Counted from the first letter of the stretch, positions 1-8,697 are shown. The stretch: 45,682 nucleotides of DNA from Bacteroidales bacterium (GCA_016744655.1 JADGDY010000015.1:1-45682), one strand, 5' to 3'. Notes: generated by a model from the letters alone, not told the origin. Numbers and translations are program-made.

Positions 1-2
1 AT

Positions 3-515
3 GATGTCGTTTATTCTAGAGCAGAATTCGATGCTAGTACAATACATTATGATACTTTGAATTTAGAGCAAGGTTGTTATAAATTTATTGCCTATGATAC
101 TGGTGGTGATGGAATGTATAATTGGCCTTCGAATCATGGAACTGGTCATATAAAACTAAGAACCATGGATGGTTCATTGGTTGCAAATCTCGAAGCTTGG
201 TTTGGAGAATATATCGCACATTCATTTGTGAATACTGCTTATCCAGTAAGAATAGATGACAGAGATAAACTCACGTTTAATATTTACCCAAACCCATCAG
301 ATGGTTTATTTAATATTGAGTTAATGACCAACCCAGGTGATTATCAAGTGAGTATTTATAACCCTGCAGGTTCTTTGGTTCATGAATCTAAAATCAATAG
401 TCAATCTCCTGGAACTTATCAGCTTAATTTATCTGAGCTTGACAATGGATTGTATTTAATCAATGTAGCTTCAGGTGAATTCAATATGTTTAAGAAAATT
501 GTAATCGAGAAGTAA
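3..515 (+). CDS. C-terminal part of a T9SS-exported protein (5' end outside window)
   Basis: The frame is open from the first bases of the window, so this is the tail of a longer gene; the TTG at 57 is an internal leucine, not a start. The last ~80 residues form a type A T9SS sorting domain (Por secretion tail): it opens with FNIYPNPSDGLFNIEL, continues through an SIYNPAGSLV strand, and ends NGLYLINVASG...FKKIVIEK. Upstream, the CYKFIAYDTGGDGM segment resembles the glycine/aspartate-rich modules seen in Bacteroidota surface peptidases, but the catalytic part is not in view. By family knowledge the product crosses the outer membrane through the type IX system and is released or anchored on the surface. 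A hairpin terminator follows directly. Confidence 0.85.
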   Translation, partial: DVVYSRAEFDASTIHYDTLNLEQGCYKFIAYDTGGDGMYNWPSNHGTGHIKLRTMDGSLVANLEAWFGEYIAHSFVNTAYPVRIDDRDKLTFNIYPNPSDGLFNIELMTNPGDYQVSIYNPAGSLVHESKINSQSPGTYQLNLSELDNGLYLINVASGEFNMFKKIVIEK

Positions 516-532
516 ATAGATTCGAATATTAT

Positions 533-567
533 AAATCCCTAGTTGTTAGCTCAGCTAGGGATTTTTT
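533..567 (+). terminator. Rho-independent terminator of the T9SS-exported protein gene
   Basis: Perfect 10-bp stem, AAATCCCTAG (533-542) with CTAGGGATTT (555-564), 12-base loop, followed by a run of T. It lies 18 bases after the stop codon and separates this gene from aspA. Confidence 0.85.
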
Positions 568-615
568 ATGCATAATTATTTAAAAAACAATCTTGGGTTT
601 TAACACATGGATATT

Positions 616-648
616 TTTGTTTTAACCCATAGATTATTTGTAATTTTG
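616..648 (+). promoter_or_regulatory. Bacteroidota-type promoter of aspA
   Basis: TTTG at 616-619, a 21-base spacer, then TAATTTTG at 641-648, a perfect match to the TAnnTTTG -7 box. The spacing fits the published TTTG-N19-21-TAnnTTTG architecture of Bacteroides primary-sigma promoters. Transcription would start near 655, giving a leader of only about ten bases before the ATG at 665. Confidence 0.6.
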
Positions 649-664
649 TTTCATAATAAGGAAT

Positions 665-2104
665 ATGAGAAAAGAAAAAGATTTTTTAGGCGAAATAGAA
701 ATTGAAGATAAATATCTATATGGAATTCACTCTGTTAGGGCTCGTCAGAACTTCCCGAACCAAAGTCCATTTCACAAGGAATGGTACCAAGCTGTTGGAG
801 AAGTAAAACTGGCCTGCTATCAAACCTATAAAAACTTTAAAAAGTTAGTTTTAAAAGGAATTCCTACTTCTGATTTGCCCATTCATTTTATGGGGGACTC
901 CTCCATAGAATCTTTGCAAAAGGCAGCTGAAGAAGTAGCCCAAGGAAAACACTTCAATCATTTTATTATTCCTGCTGTTCAAGGTGGTGCAGGCACAAGC
1001 ATCAATTTAAATATTAATGAAATTATTGCCAATAGAGCCTTGCAAATGATGGATCATCAATTGGGCGATTATTCCGTTATTGACCCTATTGAACAAGCAA
1101 ATATTTATCAATCCACAAATGATGTTATTCCAACTGCTCTTAAAGTGAGTCTCATGAAGCTATTAAAAAAACTAGAGGAGGCCATTAATAAAAGTAGAAA
1201 AGCAATGGAAGGAGTAGAAAACGAGTTTAGGAGTATTCCTCGCTTGGGTTATACTCAGTTACAAGAAGCTGTCCCTTCTACTTATGGTCGTCTTTTTTCT
1301 TCATATAGCGATGCATTAAGCCGTGATTGGTGGAGAGTTAGTAAATCATGGGAAAGAATTAAAGTCGTAAATTTAGGTGGAGGGGCTATTGGCACTGGAG
1401 TATCTGTTCCCAGATATTTTATTATGGAAGTGGTTCAGCAATTAAAAGACCTAAGCAAACTTCCTATCAGTCGAGGAGAAAACCTTGGAGACTCCACTTC
1501 TAACCTTGATTCCTACGTGGAGGTGAGTGCTATTCTTAAAGCTCATGCCGTAAATTTGGAAAAAATGGCTAATGACATACGGCTCTTATCTTCTGATATC
1601 ACTAAACCAGACTTTAATATTGCTCAACGTCAAGTTGGCAGCTCTATCATGCCGGGCAAAGTAAACCCTGTAATTCCAGAGTTTATCATTTCTAGTGCTC
1701 ATCAGATTTACGCTAATGATTTATTAATTAGCAGCTTGTCTGCCAGAAGTGATTTGGAGCTTAATGCTTATCTACCTTCCATTGGAAATGCCCTATTGGA
1801 GAATTTGAAGCTGTTGATATCGGCAAACCAAAGTCTCGAGCAAAATCTATTACATGGTATAAAAATTGATACTGAAGTTTCTGAATCAGAATTCTATAAA
1901 AGCACATCATTAACAACGGTTTTGAGTCCATTGATAGGTTATCACAAAGCAGCTGCATTGGCAAAATTAATGAAACAACAACAGTTGAGTATTTTTAGTG
2001 CCAATGAAGAGTTAGGCTTTTTGAGTGGAGCAAAACTAACAGAAATGATGAAGCCGGAAAGCCTTACAGCTCTAGGGTTCTCAGTAAAAGATTTAATGGA
2101 ATAA
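665..2104 (+). CDS. aspA: Aspartate ammonia-lyase (hydrogenase-maturation-linked clade)
   Basis: A 479-residue member of the fumarase/aspartase superfamily, predicted to deaminate L-aspartate to fumarate and ammonia in the cytosol. Visible motifs: QGGAGTSINLNINEI (106-120), YQSTNDVIPT (148-157), TQLQEAVPS (197-205) and the superfamily signature GSSIMPGKVNP (325-335), which carries the catalytic serine loop. The usual histidine-rich stretch before QSTND is shortened to EQANIY, so it differs from the housekeeping aspartase. Its neighbour is hydF, 133 bases downstream; in many Bacteroidota an aspartase-like gene sits with hydE, hydG and hydF, and I infer the same association here. The strong promoter box at 641-648 supports this start. 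Argininosuccinate lyase or fumarase are less likely on the motifs. Confidence 0.85.
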   Translation: MRKEKDFLGEIEIEDKYLYGIHSVRARQNFPNQSPFHKEWYQAVGEVKLACYQTYKNFKKLVLKGIPTSDLPIHFMGDSSIESLQKAAEEVAQGKHFNHFIIPAVQGGAGTSINLNINEIIANRALQMMDHQLGDYSVIDPIEQANIYQSTNDVIPTALKVSLMKLLKKLEEAINKSRKAMEGVENEFRSIPRLGYTQLQEAVPSTYGRLFSSYSDALSRDWWRVSKSWERIKVVNLGGGAIGTGVSVPRYFIMEVVQQLKDLSKLPISRGENLGDSTSNLDSYVEVSAILKAHAVNLEKMANDIRLLSSDITKPDFNIAQRQVGSSIMPGKVNPVIPEFIISSAHQIYANDLLISSLSARSDLELNAYLPSIGNALLENLKLLISANQSLEQNLLHGIKIDTEVSESEFYKSTSLTTVLSPLIGYHKAAALAKLMKQQQLSIFSANEELGFLSGAKLTEMMKPESLTALGFSVKDLME

Positions 2105-2130
2105 GCTTCTTTTGAAGCTAAAGGATGTTC

Positions 2131-2170
2131 CTTTTTTTGCTCCCTTTAGGGAAGGGGCAAACAAAAAAAG
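2131..2170 (+). repeat. Dispersed intergenic element, copy 1 (aspA-hydF spacer)
   Basis: The segment opens CTTTTTTTGCTCC, has a TTTAGGGAA core and ends AAACAAAAAAAG. Its ends are complementary (CTTTTTTTG against CAAACAAAAAAAG), so the RNA can fold. A close relative lies at 9805-9845, upstream of galK. It may act as a weak terminator between aspA and hydF, or be a short repeat family of this genome. Confidence 0.55.
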
Positions 2171-2185
2171 TTTGAATGAAGGTTA

Positions 2186-2217
2186 TTGTTTCAATCAAAT
2201 ATAATAAGCTTTATTTG
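2186..2217 (+). promoter_or_regulatory. Possible promoter of hydF
   Basis: TTG at 2186-2188, a 21-base spacer, then TTTATTTG at 2210-2217, one mismatch from TAnnTTTG. The predicted start of transcription is about 15 bases before the hydF ATG. With the folded element just upstream, this suggests hydF can be transcribed apart from aspA. Confidence 0.4.
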
Positions 2218-2237
2218 TATAGATTTAATGGAATAAT

Positions 2238-3467
2238 ATGTCAAAAGGAAAAGATCAAAAACCACATATAGGTATCTTCGGAAGAAGAAACCACGGAAAA
2301 AGTTCGCTTATCAATTGCTTGTCTGGTCAGGATATTGCAATAGTTAGTGATGTTGCAGGAACTACAACAGACCCAGTGAAGAAATCCATGGAAATAGATG
2401 GAATTGGCCCAGTGATTTTAGTGGATACTGCTGGAATAGATGACACAGGAGATTTAGGTAAACAAAGAATCAAGAAAAGTCTACAAACCATTCCCAATAT
2501 GGATTTGGCTGTCTTGGTTATCACCAATAATACTTGGGATTCTTTTGAGGAGGATTTAATTAAAAAATTCCAGAAGAAAGAAGTAGATTTTGTGGTAGTA
2601 CACAACAAAACAGACCAATTTCCCATTGAAGAAATGTTTCAGAAAGAGGTAGAAGCACGAGTGGGAACAACCTTAATTCCATTCAGCTGTTTAAAAGCTG
2701 ATAATTTGGAGCGTTTAATTGAGGAAATGAGGAAGAATATTCCGGAATCAGCCTATCAATCAAATACCTTAATTGGTGATTTAATCTCAGCTGGAGATAC
2801 TGTTTTATTAGTTACTCCCATTGACGATGAAGCACCCGAAGGGCGATTGATTCTTCCACAAGTTCAGCTCATCAGAGATGTATTGGATAACGATGCTGTA
2901 GCGGTGGTTTTAAAAGAGCGAGAGCTCGATGAACACATTAGTAAAATGAACCCTAAACCAGCTCTAGTCGTTACCGATAGTCAGGTGTTTCTTAAAGTAG
3001 ATGGTTCTGTTCCTAATAATATTCCAATGACCAGTTTTAGTATTGTTCTAGCTCGTCAAAAAGGAAATTTTGAACACTATCTCAAAGGAACCTATCAATT
3101 GGGCGAGTTAAAAGATGGCGATAAGATTTTACTTTTAGAATCATGCACACATCACGTATCTTGTGATGATATTGGAAGAGTAAAAATTCCACGTTGGCTC
3201 GACCAGTTTAGTGGAAAAAAATTAGAGTATACTGTAGTTTCTGGCCTCGATCAAGTGCCAGGGGAAATTACAGATTATGCCATCGTTATTCAATGCGGAG
3301 GATGCGTCATTACAAAGAAGCAAGTGCATAATCGATTAATGCCTGCCATTGAAGCTGGAGTTCCCGTAACTAACTACGGAATGGCCATTGCTTTTGTGCA
3401 AGGAATCTACCATAGAGCAATTTTGCCTTTTACTAAAGAGGAAACTGATAACTCTATATATTTATAG
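2238..3467 (+). CDS. hydF: [FeFe]-hydrogenase maturation GTPase HydF
   Basis: A 409-residue scaffold and carrier protein on which the 2Fe subcluster of the [FeFe]-hydrogenase H-cluster is assembled before transfer to HydA. The N-terminal GTPase domain shows the P-loop GRRNHGKSS (15-23), the switch region GTTTD (41-45), DTAG (63-66) and NKTD (123-126). A dimerisation domain follows, and the C-terminal cluster-binding domain keeps the diagnostic ligands C303-x-H305 and C353-G-G-C356, 47 residues apart, which separate HydF from the related GTPases TrmE and Der. Length is normal. The SDR gene follows after 26 bases, probably in the same transcript. hydE, hydG and the hydrogenase itself are not in the window. 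Confidence 0.95.
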   Translation: MSKGKDQKPHIGIFGRRNHGKSSLINCLSGQDIAIVSDVAGTTTDPVKKSMEIDGIGPVILVDTAGIDDTGDLGKQRIKKSLQTIPNMDLAVLVITNNTWDSFEEDLIKKFQKKEVDFVVVHNKTDQFPIEEMFQKEVEARVGTTLIPFSCLKADNLERLIEEMRKNIPESAYQSNTLIGDLISAGDTVLLVTPIDDEAPEGRLILPQVQLIRDVLDNDAVAVVLKERELDEHISKMNPKPALVVTDSQVFLKVDGSVPNNIPMTSFSIVLARQKGNFEHYLKGTYQLGELKDGDKILLLESCTHHVSCDDIGRVKIPRWLDQFSGKKLEYTVVSGLDQVPGEITDYAIVIQCGGCVITKKQVHNRLMPAIEAGVPVTNYGMAIAFVQGIYHRAILPFTKEETDNSIYL

Positions 3468-3493
3468 GAAATATTAACTCTTATATTTTAGAA

Positions 3494-4189
3494 ATGAAAA
3501 ATATCATTATAACAGGAGCCAGCAGAGGCATTGGAAAAGCAGCAGCATTAAAGCTAGCTCAAGAGGAAAAAGTAAGGATTTTGGCAATTGCACGTTCGGT
3601 TGAAGACTTGGAGGAACTTAGAAAAGAAATCCCTTCTCATACTGAATTACTTGTCTACCCTTTCGACTTGAATAATGGTGATTATGGAAAACTAAATCAT
3701 TTTATTAGTGAGAACTTTAAATCGGTAGACCTACTCATTAATAATGCTGGGGCATTGGTGGTAAAGCCGTTTATGGAAATGACAGAGGATGATTTTGATT
3801 TACAATTTCACATCAATGCCAAAAGTGTTTTTCAATTGTCGAAAATTTGCATCCCATTAATGCCTAAAGGCAGTCATATTGTAAACATCAGTAGCATGGG
3901 AGGATTCCAAGGAAGTATGAAATTTCCTGGATTGAGTCTTTATTCTGCCAGTAAAGGTGCAGTTAGTATCTTAACAGAGAGTATGGCGGCAGAATTAGTA
4001 GAACAAGGAATTTCGGTAAATGCCTTGGCCTTTGGAGCTGTAGATACAGATATGCTGCGCTCTGCCTTTCCCGATTATCAAGCTCCGTTAACCGCCTCCG
4101 AAATGGGAGAATACCTAGCCGATTTCGCCCTCACCAAAGCTAAATTCTATAATGGAAAAGTTTTACCTGTTAGTGTGAGTACCCCATAA
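3494..4189 (+). CDS. Short-chain dehydrogenase/reductase, probably co-transcribed with hydF
   Basis: A 231-residue classical SDR with a Rossmann fold. It shows the nucleotide-binding motif TGASRGIG (7-14), the structural NNAG (83-86), a catalytic serine in NISSMGG (131-137) and the catalytic pair Y150-x-x-x-K154 in LYSASKGA. It is cytosolic and predicted to reduce or oxidise a carbonyl/alcohol with NAD(P)H. SDR names are unreliable; the C-terminal half gives no substrate clue, and no fatty-acid or sugar pathway gene is adjacent. It begins 26 bases after hydF, so shared transcription is likely, but no functional link with hydrogenase maturation is known to me. Confidence 0.85.
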   Translation: MKNIIITGASRGIGKAAALKLAQEEKVRILAIARSVEDLEELRKEIPSHTELLVYPFDLNNGDYGKLNHFISENFKSVDLLINNAGALVVKPFMEMTEDDFDLQFHINAKSVFQLSKICIPLMPKGSHIVNISSMGGFQGSMKFPGLSLYSASKGAVSILTESMAAELVEQGISVNALAFGAVDTDMLRSAFPDYQAPLTASEMGEYLADFALTKAKFYNGKVLPVSVSTP

Positions 4190-4431
4190 AACTCTATTAT
4201 TACAAAGAAAACCTATTTATCTAAAACCTCGCTGCTTTAATGCATTCTTTGTAATAAATATGAATGAAATGAATATTTTCAAGTCGTGTGCTAGTCGTTA
4301 GTAGGAGGAAGAAAGGCAAGCGACTTCAATCATTCTTACGAAATAGATGGGTTTTTATTCCTGAACAAAATTCAATTGCCTCCATTCCCCAAAAATGACT
4401 AATTTAGCTATTCACCTTAAAAGCATTTGTT

Positions 4432-4884
4432 ATGAAGTTTTTACGAATCTTATTTATTCTTTTAATCGCTGCATTTGTAGTATTTCAATTTATTGGAATT
4501 GAAAAAACAAATCCAGAGTTTGAACCTTCAATGGATTTTATTGTAATGGAAAATCCGCCAGAAGAAATAGCTCAAATGATTCGTTCTGCTTGCTACGACT
4601 GCCACTCCAATGAAACCATTTGGCCTTGGTATTCAAATATAGCTCCAGTTAGTTGGAAGTTAGAAGAACATGTAATAGATGGTCGTGATAACTTAAACCT
4701 GAATATGTGGGGAGAGTTTGATGTGGAGGATAGAGCTTATGTAATTGAAGAAATGATTGAGGAAATGGAAGAAGGTGAAATGCCAATTCCAGGATATCTC
4801 ATCACTCATTCTGATGCAAAATTAACAGCGGAGCAACAGGCGAAATTGTTTAAATGGTTTCGCTCCATTCAAAAAATGAACTAA
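4432..4884 (+). CDS. Haem-binding domain protein with one CxxCH site, membrane-anchored
   Basis: A 150-residue protein with an N-terminal hydrophobic segment (about 4-22) that should act as an uncleaved signal anchor, placing the rest in the periplasm. A single c-type haem site C54-Y-D-C57-H58 is followed by SNETIWPWYSNIAPVSW, the hallmark of the small haem-binding domain family (Haem_bd) common in Bacteroidota. The tail is acidic (EEMIEEMEEGEMP) and includes a Met-Pro that could supply the distal ligand. It is predicted to be a low-capacity electron carrier or redox sensor. Cardiolipin synthase follows after 12 bases, so the two are probably co-transcribed. Confidence 0.8.
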   Translation: MKFLRILFILLIAAFVVFQFIGIEKTNPEFEPSMDFIVMENPPEEIAQMIRSACYDCHSNETIWPWYSNIAPVSWKLEEHVIDGRDNLNLNMWGEFDVEDRAYVIEEMIEEMEEGEMPIPGYLITHSDAKLTAEQQAKLFKWFRSIQKMN

Positions 4885-4896
4885 CTAGAAAATAAA

Positions 4897-6375
4897 ATGA
4901 CGCTATTTGTTTTCTTTGAATCGGTAGCTTGGGATTGGATTTCTATCATTGCTGTAGTGATAGCTTATGTGTTTGTCATTTATTTAGTGATAAAGACATT
5001 ATTGCAGAATCGAAATCCAGTATCTACCTTAAGTTGGATTATGGTATTGGTCATGATTCCTTTCTTGGGACTCATTTTGTATTTTCTATTTGGGCAAAAA
5101 GCAACCAAACGTTGGGTCTTTAAACGCATGAGAAATAAGGAAATTATTCAAATGCGCGAAATCAGTGAAGGCCAACTGGAAACACTCCAAAGCATAGACT
5201 TGGTAGAAGACAGGTATTTAAATGAATATCATAAGCTCATGTCTATGCTCCTCAAAAACAATAGCTCATTTCTCTCCTCCAATAATCACATTCGGTTATT
5301 CCATAATGGAAAAGATGTTTATAGTTCTATCTATGAAGATTTAAAAGCAGCCAAGAAGTTTATTCACATGCAGTATTATATTCTTGAGGATGGTGAAGTG
5401 GCTGATAAAGTGACAGAAATTTTAGTAGAAAAAAGTCGACAAGGTTTGAAGGTGGTTTTAGTTCTCGATGGATTAGGGAGTAGAAAACTCAATGATAAGT
5501 ATATAAAAACAATGAAGGAAAATGGGGTGGAAGTACTGTTGTTTCGTCCTGTTCGGTTTCCCAACTTTGCCAATAAAATAAACAATAGAAACCACAGAAA
5601 AATAGTTGTTGTAGATGGTGAAATAGGATATACTGGAGGAATTAATCTAGCTGACAAATACTTAATAGACTATGGTAAAGAGGGATTCTGGAGAGATACT
5701 CATCTTAGGATTCATGGGGATTCCGTAAAAATGCTAGAAGCCATTTTCTTAATAGATAGATTTTACCTCACCAAGCATATTTATGATAACCTAGAGCCTT
5801 ATTTCCCTGCTGTTGCAACACCTCCCGGTAAACATGTGCAAATTGCCAGCAGTAGTCCTGAAAGTGGAAGTGCTAATATTCACCATGCCTTTTTTACTGC
5901 TATTAATACCGCAAAAAAATCAATTCGCTTGGTGAGTCCATATTTTATTCCGGATGAATCCTTGTTAATGGCTTTAAAAACGGCTGCTTCTGGAGGAGTC
6001 AATGTAGAGATTATCCTTCCCGGAATAGTAGATTCCTATTTTGTACAATACTCTGCGCGTTCTTATGTACAGCAACTTTTACATCACGATATCGATGTCT
6101 ACTTCTACGAAAAAGGTTTTGTTCACGCCAAAATCCTTTTGATTGATGACTTATTGAGCATAATAGGAACAGCGAATTTCGATTATAGAAGCTTCTATCA
6201 GAATTTTGAAATCAGCGCTCTGGTTTATGACCAACCCATCACTCAAGAGCTCATTAAGCAATTTGAAAAAGATAGAATGGATTCAGAGAAATTAAACCTG
6301 AAAGAATGGCGAAGAAGACCTATAAAGAATAAGGTTTTTGAATCGATTGCGCGACTATATGCTCCACTAATCTAA
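4897..6375 (+). CDS. cls: Cardiolipin synthase (phospholipase D family)
   Basis: A 492-residue inner-membrane enzyme joining two phosphatidylglycerols into cardiolipin and glycerol. Two transmembrane segments at about 15-35 and 46-66 form the PLD N-terminal domain (ending FLGLILYFLFGQK). Two intact HKD catalytic motifs follow: H233-x-K235-x4-D240 in NRNHRKIVVVDG, and H410-x-K412-x4-D417 in FVHAKILLIDD, each followed by the usual G-[GT]-x-N (GGIN, GTAN). Length and domain order are typical of bacterial ClsA-type enzymes. It overlaps no neighbour and sits 12 bases after the haem-protein gene. Confidence 0.92.
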   Translation: MTLFVFFESVAWDWISIIAVVIAYVFVIYLVIKTLLQNRNPVSTLSWIMVLVMIPFLGLILYFLFGQKATKRWVFKRMRNKEIIQMREISEGQLETLQSIDLVEDRYLNEYHKLMSMLLKNNSSFLSSNNHIRLFHNGKDVYSSIYEDLKAAKKFIHMQYYILEDGEVADKVTEILVEKSRQGLKVVLVLDGLGSRKLNDKYIKTMKENGVEVLLFRPVRFPNFANKINNRNHRKIVVVDGEIGYTGGINLADKYLIDYGKEGFWRDTHLRIHGDSVKMLEAIFLIDRFYLTKHIYDNLEPYFPAVATPPGKHVQIASSSPESGSANIHHAFFTAINTAKKSIRLVSPYFIPDESLLMALKTAASGGVNVEIILPGIVDSYFVQYSARSYVQQLLHHDIDVYFYEKGFVHAKILLIDDLLSIIGTANFDYRSFYQNFEISALVYDQPITQELIKQFEKDRMDSEKLNLKEWRRRPIKNKVFESIARLYAPLI

Positions 6376-6470
6376 GTTTCTTAAGGATTGTGGAGAGGTT
6401 AAAAAACCTTTAATCTTTTAAGAATGAATAAGCTTTTGTTATTTTTGCCTCGAATCAGAAAAATAAACAT

Positions 6471-7790
6471 TTGAAACTAAGAAACACACTCTTATTTATC
6501 GTCGGAATCATAGCAACATTTGTATTATTATGGTTTTTTCTACCATCAGTTGCTCAGCCATTTCTGAATTTCTCCATTTTATTAATGTTGAGTATTTATG
6601 TTTGGTCAGCAGTTAAAACAAGAGTTTCAAAGCAAAAGGCTTTTTTAAGAACACTGTTTGTGGTGTTATTCTGGCTTCCTTTGGTTTTAGTGAGTATTTC
6701 CAGTGTTGCCCTCCTCAATTCAGATTTAGACGATTGGCCTCCATTTTTGAGGGTTTATTTCGTTGGGGGATTATTTACTTATGTAGTTTCTCTTATTTTG
6801 CCTGTACTCTTTTTATTCATTGCAGATATTGTAAAATGGATAGAAATGCTGTTTAAAAAGAAAAATGTAGATAGAACTGATAAGATAAAGGGAGATGAAG
6901 TGACCAGAAGGAAGTTCATTGTAAATACTGGTTTATCTTTGGGGGGATTAGCATTAGGAACCATGGGCTTTGGTATGATTCATGGAAATTATAATTTTAA
7001 AATCTGGAGGCACCAACTTAAAGTTTCAAGGACTTCTTCTGCATTAAAAGGACTAAAGATTGTTCAGATTTCAGATTTCCATTTGGGAACCTGGGTAAGT
7101 AAAACGCCATTAGAGGAGGCTGTTAAATATATCAACGGCTTGCAAGCCGATTTGGTTTTCTTCACAGGAGATTTAGTCAATTCACAAACAGCTGAAGCTT
7201 TTCCATTTGAAAAAGAACTATCTAAAGTAAAAGCTAAATACGGAGTTTATGCCTCTTTGGGAAACCACGATTATGGCCATTATTATAAGTGGGCTGATAA
7301 AGCTGAGGAACAAAAAAATTGGGATGATTTAATGGAGTTCTACGAGAATATTGGATGGAAGCTCCTCCGAAATAAGAGCGAATCCATAAATGTAAATGGA
7401 CAAATTGTAAATGTAATAGGAGTTGAAAACTGGAGTAAGAATCCTCGTTTCCCTCGCTTAGGCGATTTAGATTTAGCCATTGACAGCAATCCCAAAGCTG
7501 AACTTAACTTATTATTAAGTCACGACCCAACTCACTGGAGCGAAAAAGTCATACAATCAGAAACTCCAATTGATATTACTTTTAGTGGACACACACATGG
7601 TTTCCAATTCGGAATAGAATCAAGCCTTTTCAGATGGAGTCCTGCGCAATATATATACAAGCATTGGGCAGGAATTTATCAAAATAAAGACTCTGAAATC
7701 TACTTGAATGTGAATAGAGGAATCGGTGCCATTGGCTTCCCAGGGCGAGTGGGAATCAAGCCTGAAATCACTTTAGTAGAAATCGCATAA
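6471..7790 (+). CDS. Membrane-anchored metallophosphoesterase with internal twin-arginine-like motif
   Basis: The 439-residue product starts at TTG, the first start that keeps the N-terminal hydrophobic segment. Residues 1-125 hold about four membrane segments. After a basic linker comes TRRKFIVNTGLSLGGLALGTMGFG (from 145; R146-R147), shaped like a Tat signal, and then a calcineurin-like phosphoesterase domain: SDFHLG (D202, H204), TGDLVN (D234), GNHDYG (N265, H266), LSHDPTHW and SGHTHGFQFG, all five metal-binding blocks. The best match by architecture is the YkuE/YaeI branch of phosphoesterases, which act on lipids or UDP-diacylglucosamine-like substrates; the actual substrate is unknown. 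The enzyme domain should face the periplasm. Confidence 0.85.
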   Translation: MKLRNTLLFIVGIIATFVLLWFFLPSVAQPFLNFSILLMLSIYVWSAVKTRVSKQKAFLRTLFVVLFWLPLVLVSISSVALLNSDLDDWPPFLRVYFVGGLFTYVVSLILPVLFLFIADIVKWIEMLFKKKNVDRTDKIKGDEVTRRKFIVNTGLSLGGLALGTMGFGMIHGNYNFKIWRHQLKVSRTSSALKGLKIVQISDFHLGTWVSKTPLEEAVKYINGLQADLVFFTGDLVNSQTAEAFPFEKELSKVKAKYGVYASLGNHDYGHYYKWADKAEEQKNWDDLMEFYENIGWKLLRNKSESINVNGQIVNVIGVENWSKNPRFPRLGDLDLAIDSNPKAELNLLLSHDPTHWSEKVIQSETPIDITFSGHTHGFQFGIESSLFRWSPAQYIYKHWAGIYQNKDSEIYLNVNRGIGAIGFPGRVGIKPEITLVEIA

Positions 7791-8468
7791 TAAGTTTAAC
7801 CCAAAATAGTTTATTGAAAATTTAGCATTTAACAAAAAAGGGTTCACCTTGAAAATTATGGGGAGTATATTATCCAATTTTTCAATGAGCCCTAAGACCT
7901 CTGTAAAATACTATGTTTTTACTTCAGGCCAAATTTGAATCAGCAGGTCAACGTCGCTTTACTTTCAGCACTTATCTAGTCTCCATCTTGCGACTTTGTA
8001 ATACTCATTACATTCTTCTTTTTATAAATATTGCGGTGCTCGGCACCTTTTGTAAACATATCGGTCACGGTTTATTTCTGGAGAAATTAATTTTTATACT
8101 ATATATCGTCTGTTCTGAAAAAAAATATCCAAATTAATCCAAGCTCACCTGATGCTGTGCAAAGTTTATAAAGGCTTCCATGGGAAGTCTACTCCGCCTT
8201 ATCAGAAAGTCGTTAAGAGGAGCAGATGGATTGAAGGAAATAAAAATAATATTGTTTGCTCTCCATAGTTTTTAATGTGTCCAATAAAAAGGTCAAGATT
8301 GATCTTTTAGTAGACATGAAATTTGGGAGTTTACACTAGCAAATAACTAGATTCCTAGGCAAGAAAAGGAAGCGATTGGTTTTTCTTGAAAATGCTAAGT
8401 GGTTCTACTTAGGGAATTTAATGATAAATATCATGAATTGACCTAGCTCTTTAAGAGTCCTCTCACTG
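7791..8468. other. Gene-poor stretch
   Basis: About 680 bases without a convincing gene. A 74-codon frame at 7913-8137 and a 38-codon one from about 8151 lack a signal, a known motif or a plausible ribosome site. One short hairpin at about 8287-8309 (AAAAGGTCAA facing TTGATCTTTT, one G-U pair, then T-rich) could be a terminator. A short palindromic ATGAT-AAAT-ATCAT lies near 8421-8434. Confidence 0.5.
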
Positions 8469-8509
8469 TATCTTTGTATCAATAATTAACGATAAAAAAA
8501 GGAGGAGTT
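8469..8509 (+). promoter_or_regulatory. Promoter box and leader of the first small membrane-protein gene
   Basis: TATCTTTG at 8469-8476 is a perfect TAnnTTTG box. TTTGTATCAA (8473-8482) recurs upstream of the second small gene (8853-8862). The leader ends in AAAAAAAGGAGGAGTT before the ATG, an unusually strong Shine-Dalgarno sequence for a Bacteroidota-like genome. No good -33 TTTG is at the expected distance. Confidence 0.5.
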
Positions 8510-8611
8510 ATGAAAGATATGATTTTAGAAAGTGAGAAGTTTTGGTTCGCATTATATACTGTATTTATCACACTCGTTTTATTAGCATTTAACTATTTTG
8601 GTGTAATATAA
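8510..8611 (+). CDS. Small single-pass membrane protein (33 residues)
   Basis: The product begins MKDMILESEKFWFALYTVF and ends LAFNYFGVI. A charged N-terminus (residues 1-10) is followed by one hydrophobic helix (about 11-28), so a tiny inner-membrane protein is expected. Support for a real gene comes from the near-perfect ribosome site GGAGGAG 4 bases before the ATG, a promoter box 34 bases upstream, and a strong terminator about 50 bases after the stop. It resembles the second small gene at 8881 in three ways: an FW pair at the start of the helix, a C-terminal NY-(F)-G-(V/M)-I ending, and a shared leader. I do not recognise the family. It could regulate a membrane complex or be a toxin-like peptide. 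Confidence 0.65.
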   Translation: MKDMILESEKFWFALYTVFITLVLLAFNYFGVI

Positions 8612-8664
8612 ACTCTATTATATAGAATCAAGCAAATAGTGAATCATTTGTTTGGTACCTCTCA

Positions 8665-8697
8665 AAAGCTCGAAATGAAAATTTCGAGCTTTTATTT
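8665..8697 (+). terminator. Strong terminator after the first small gene
   Basis: Perfect 12-bp stem, AAAGCTCGAAAT (8665-8676) with ATTTCGAGCTTT (8681-8692), around a GAAA tetraloop (8677-8680), followed by a T-rich tail. It makes the 33-codon gene a stand-alone transcript of about 210 bases. Confidence 0.88.

Noticed and set aside
7913-8137. 74-codon open frame
   Set aside because: No ribosome site, signal or family resemblance, composition like the surrounding AT-rich non-coding DNA.
8151-8270. 38-codon frame starting ATGCTGTGCAAAG
   Set aside because: No ribosome binding site or promoter box at a suitable distance, no terminator, and no hydrophobic or motif pattern, unlike the genes at 8510 and 8881.
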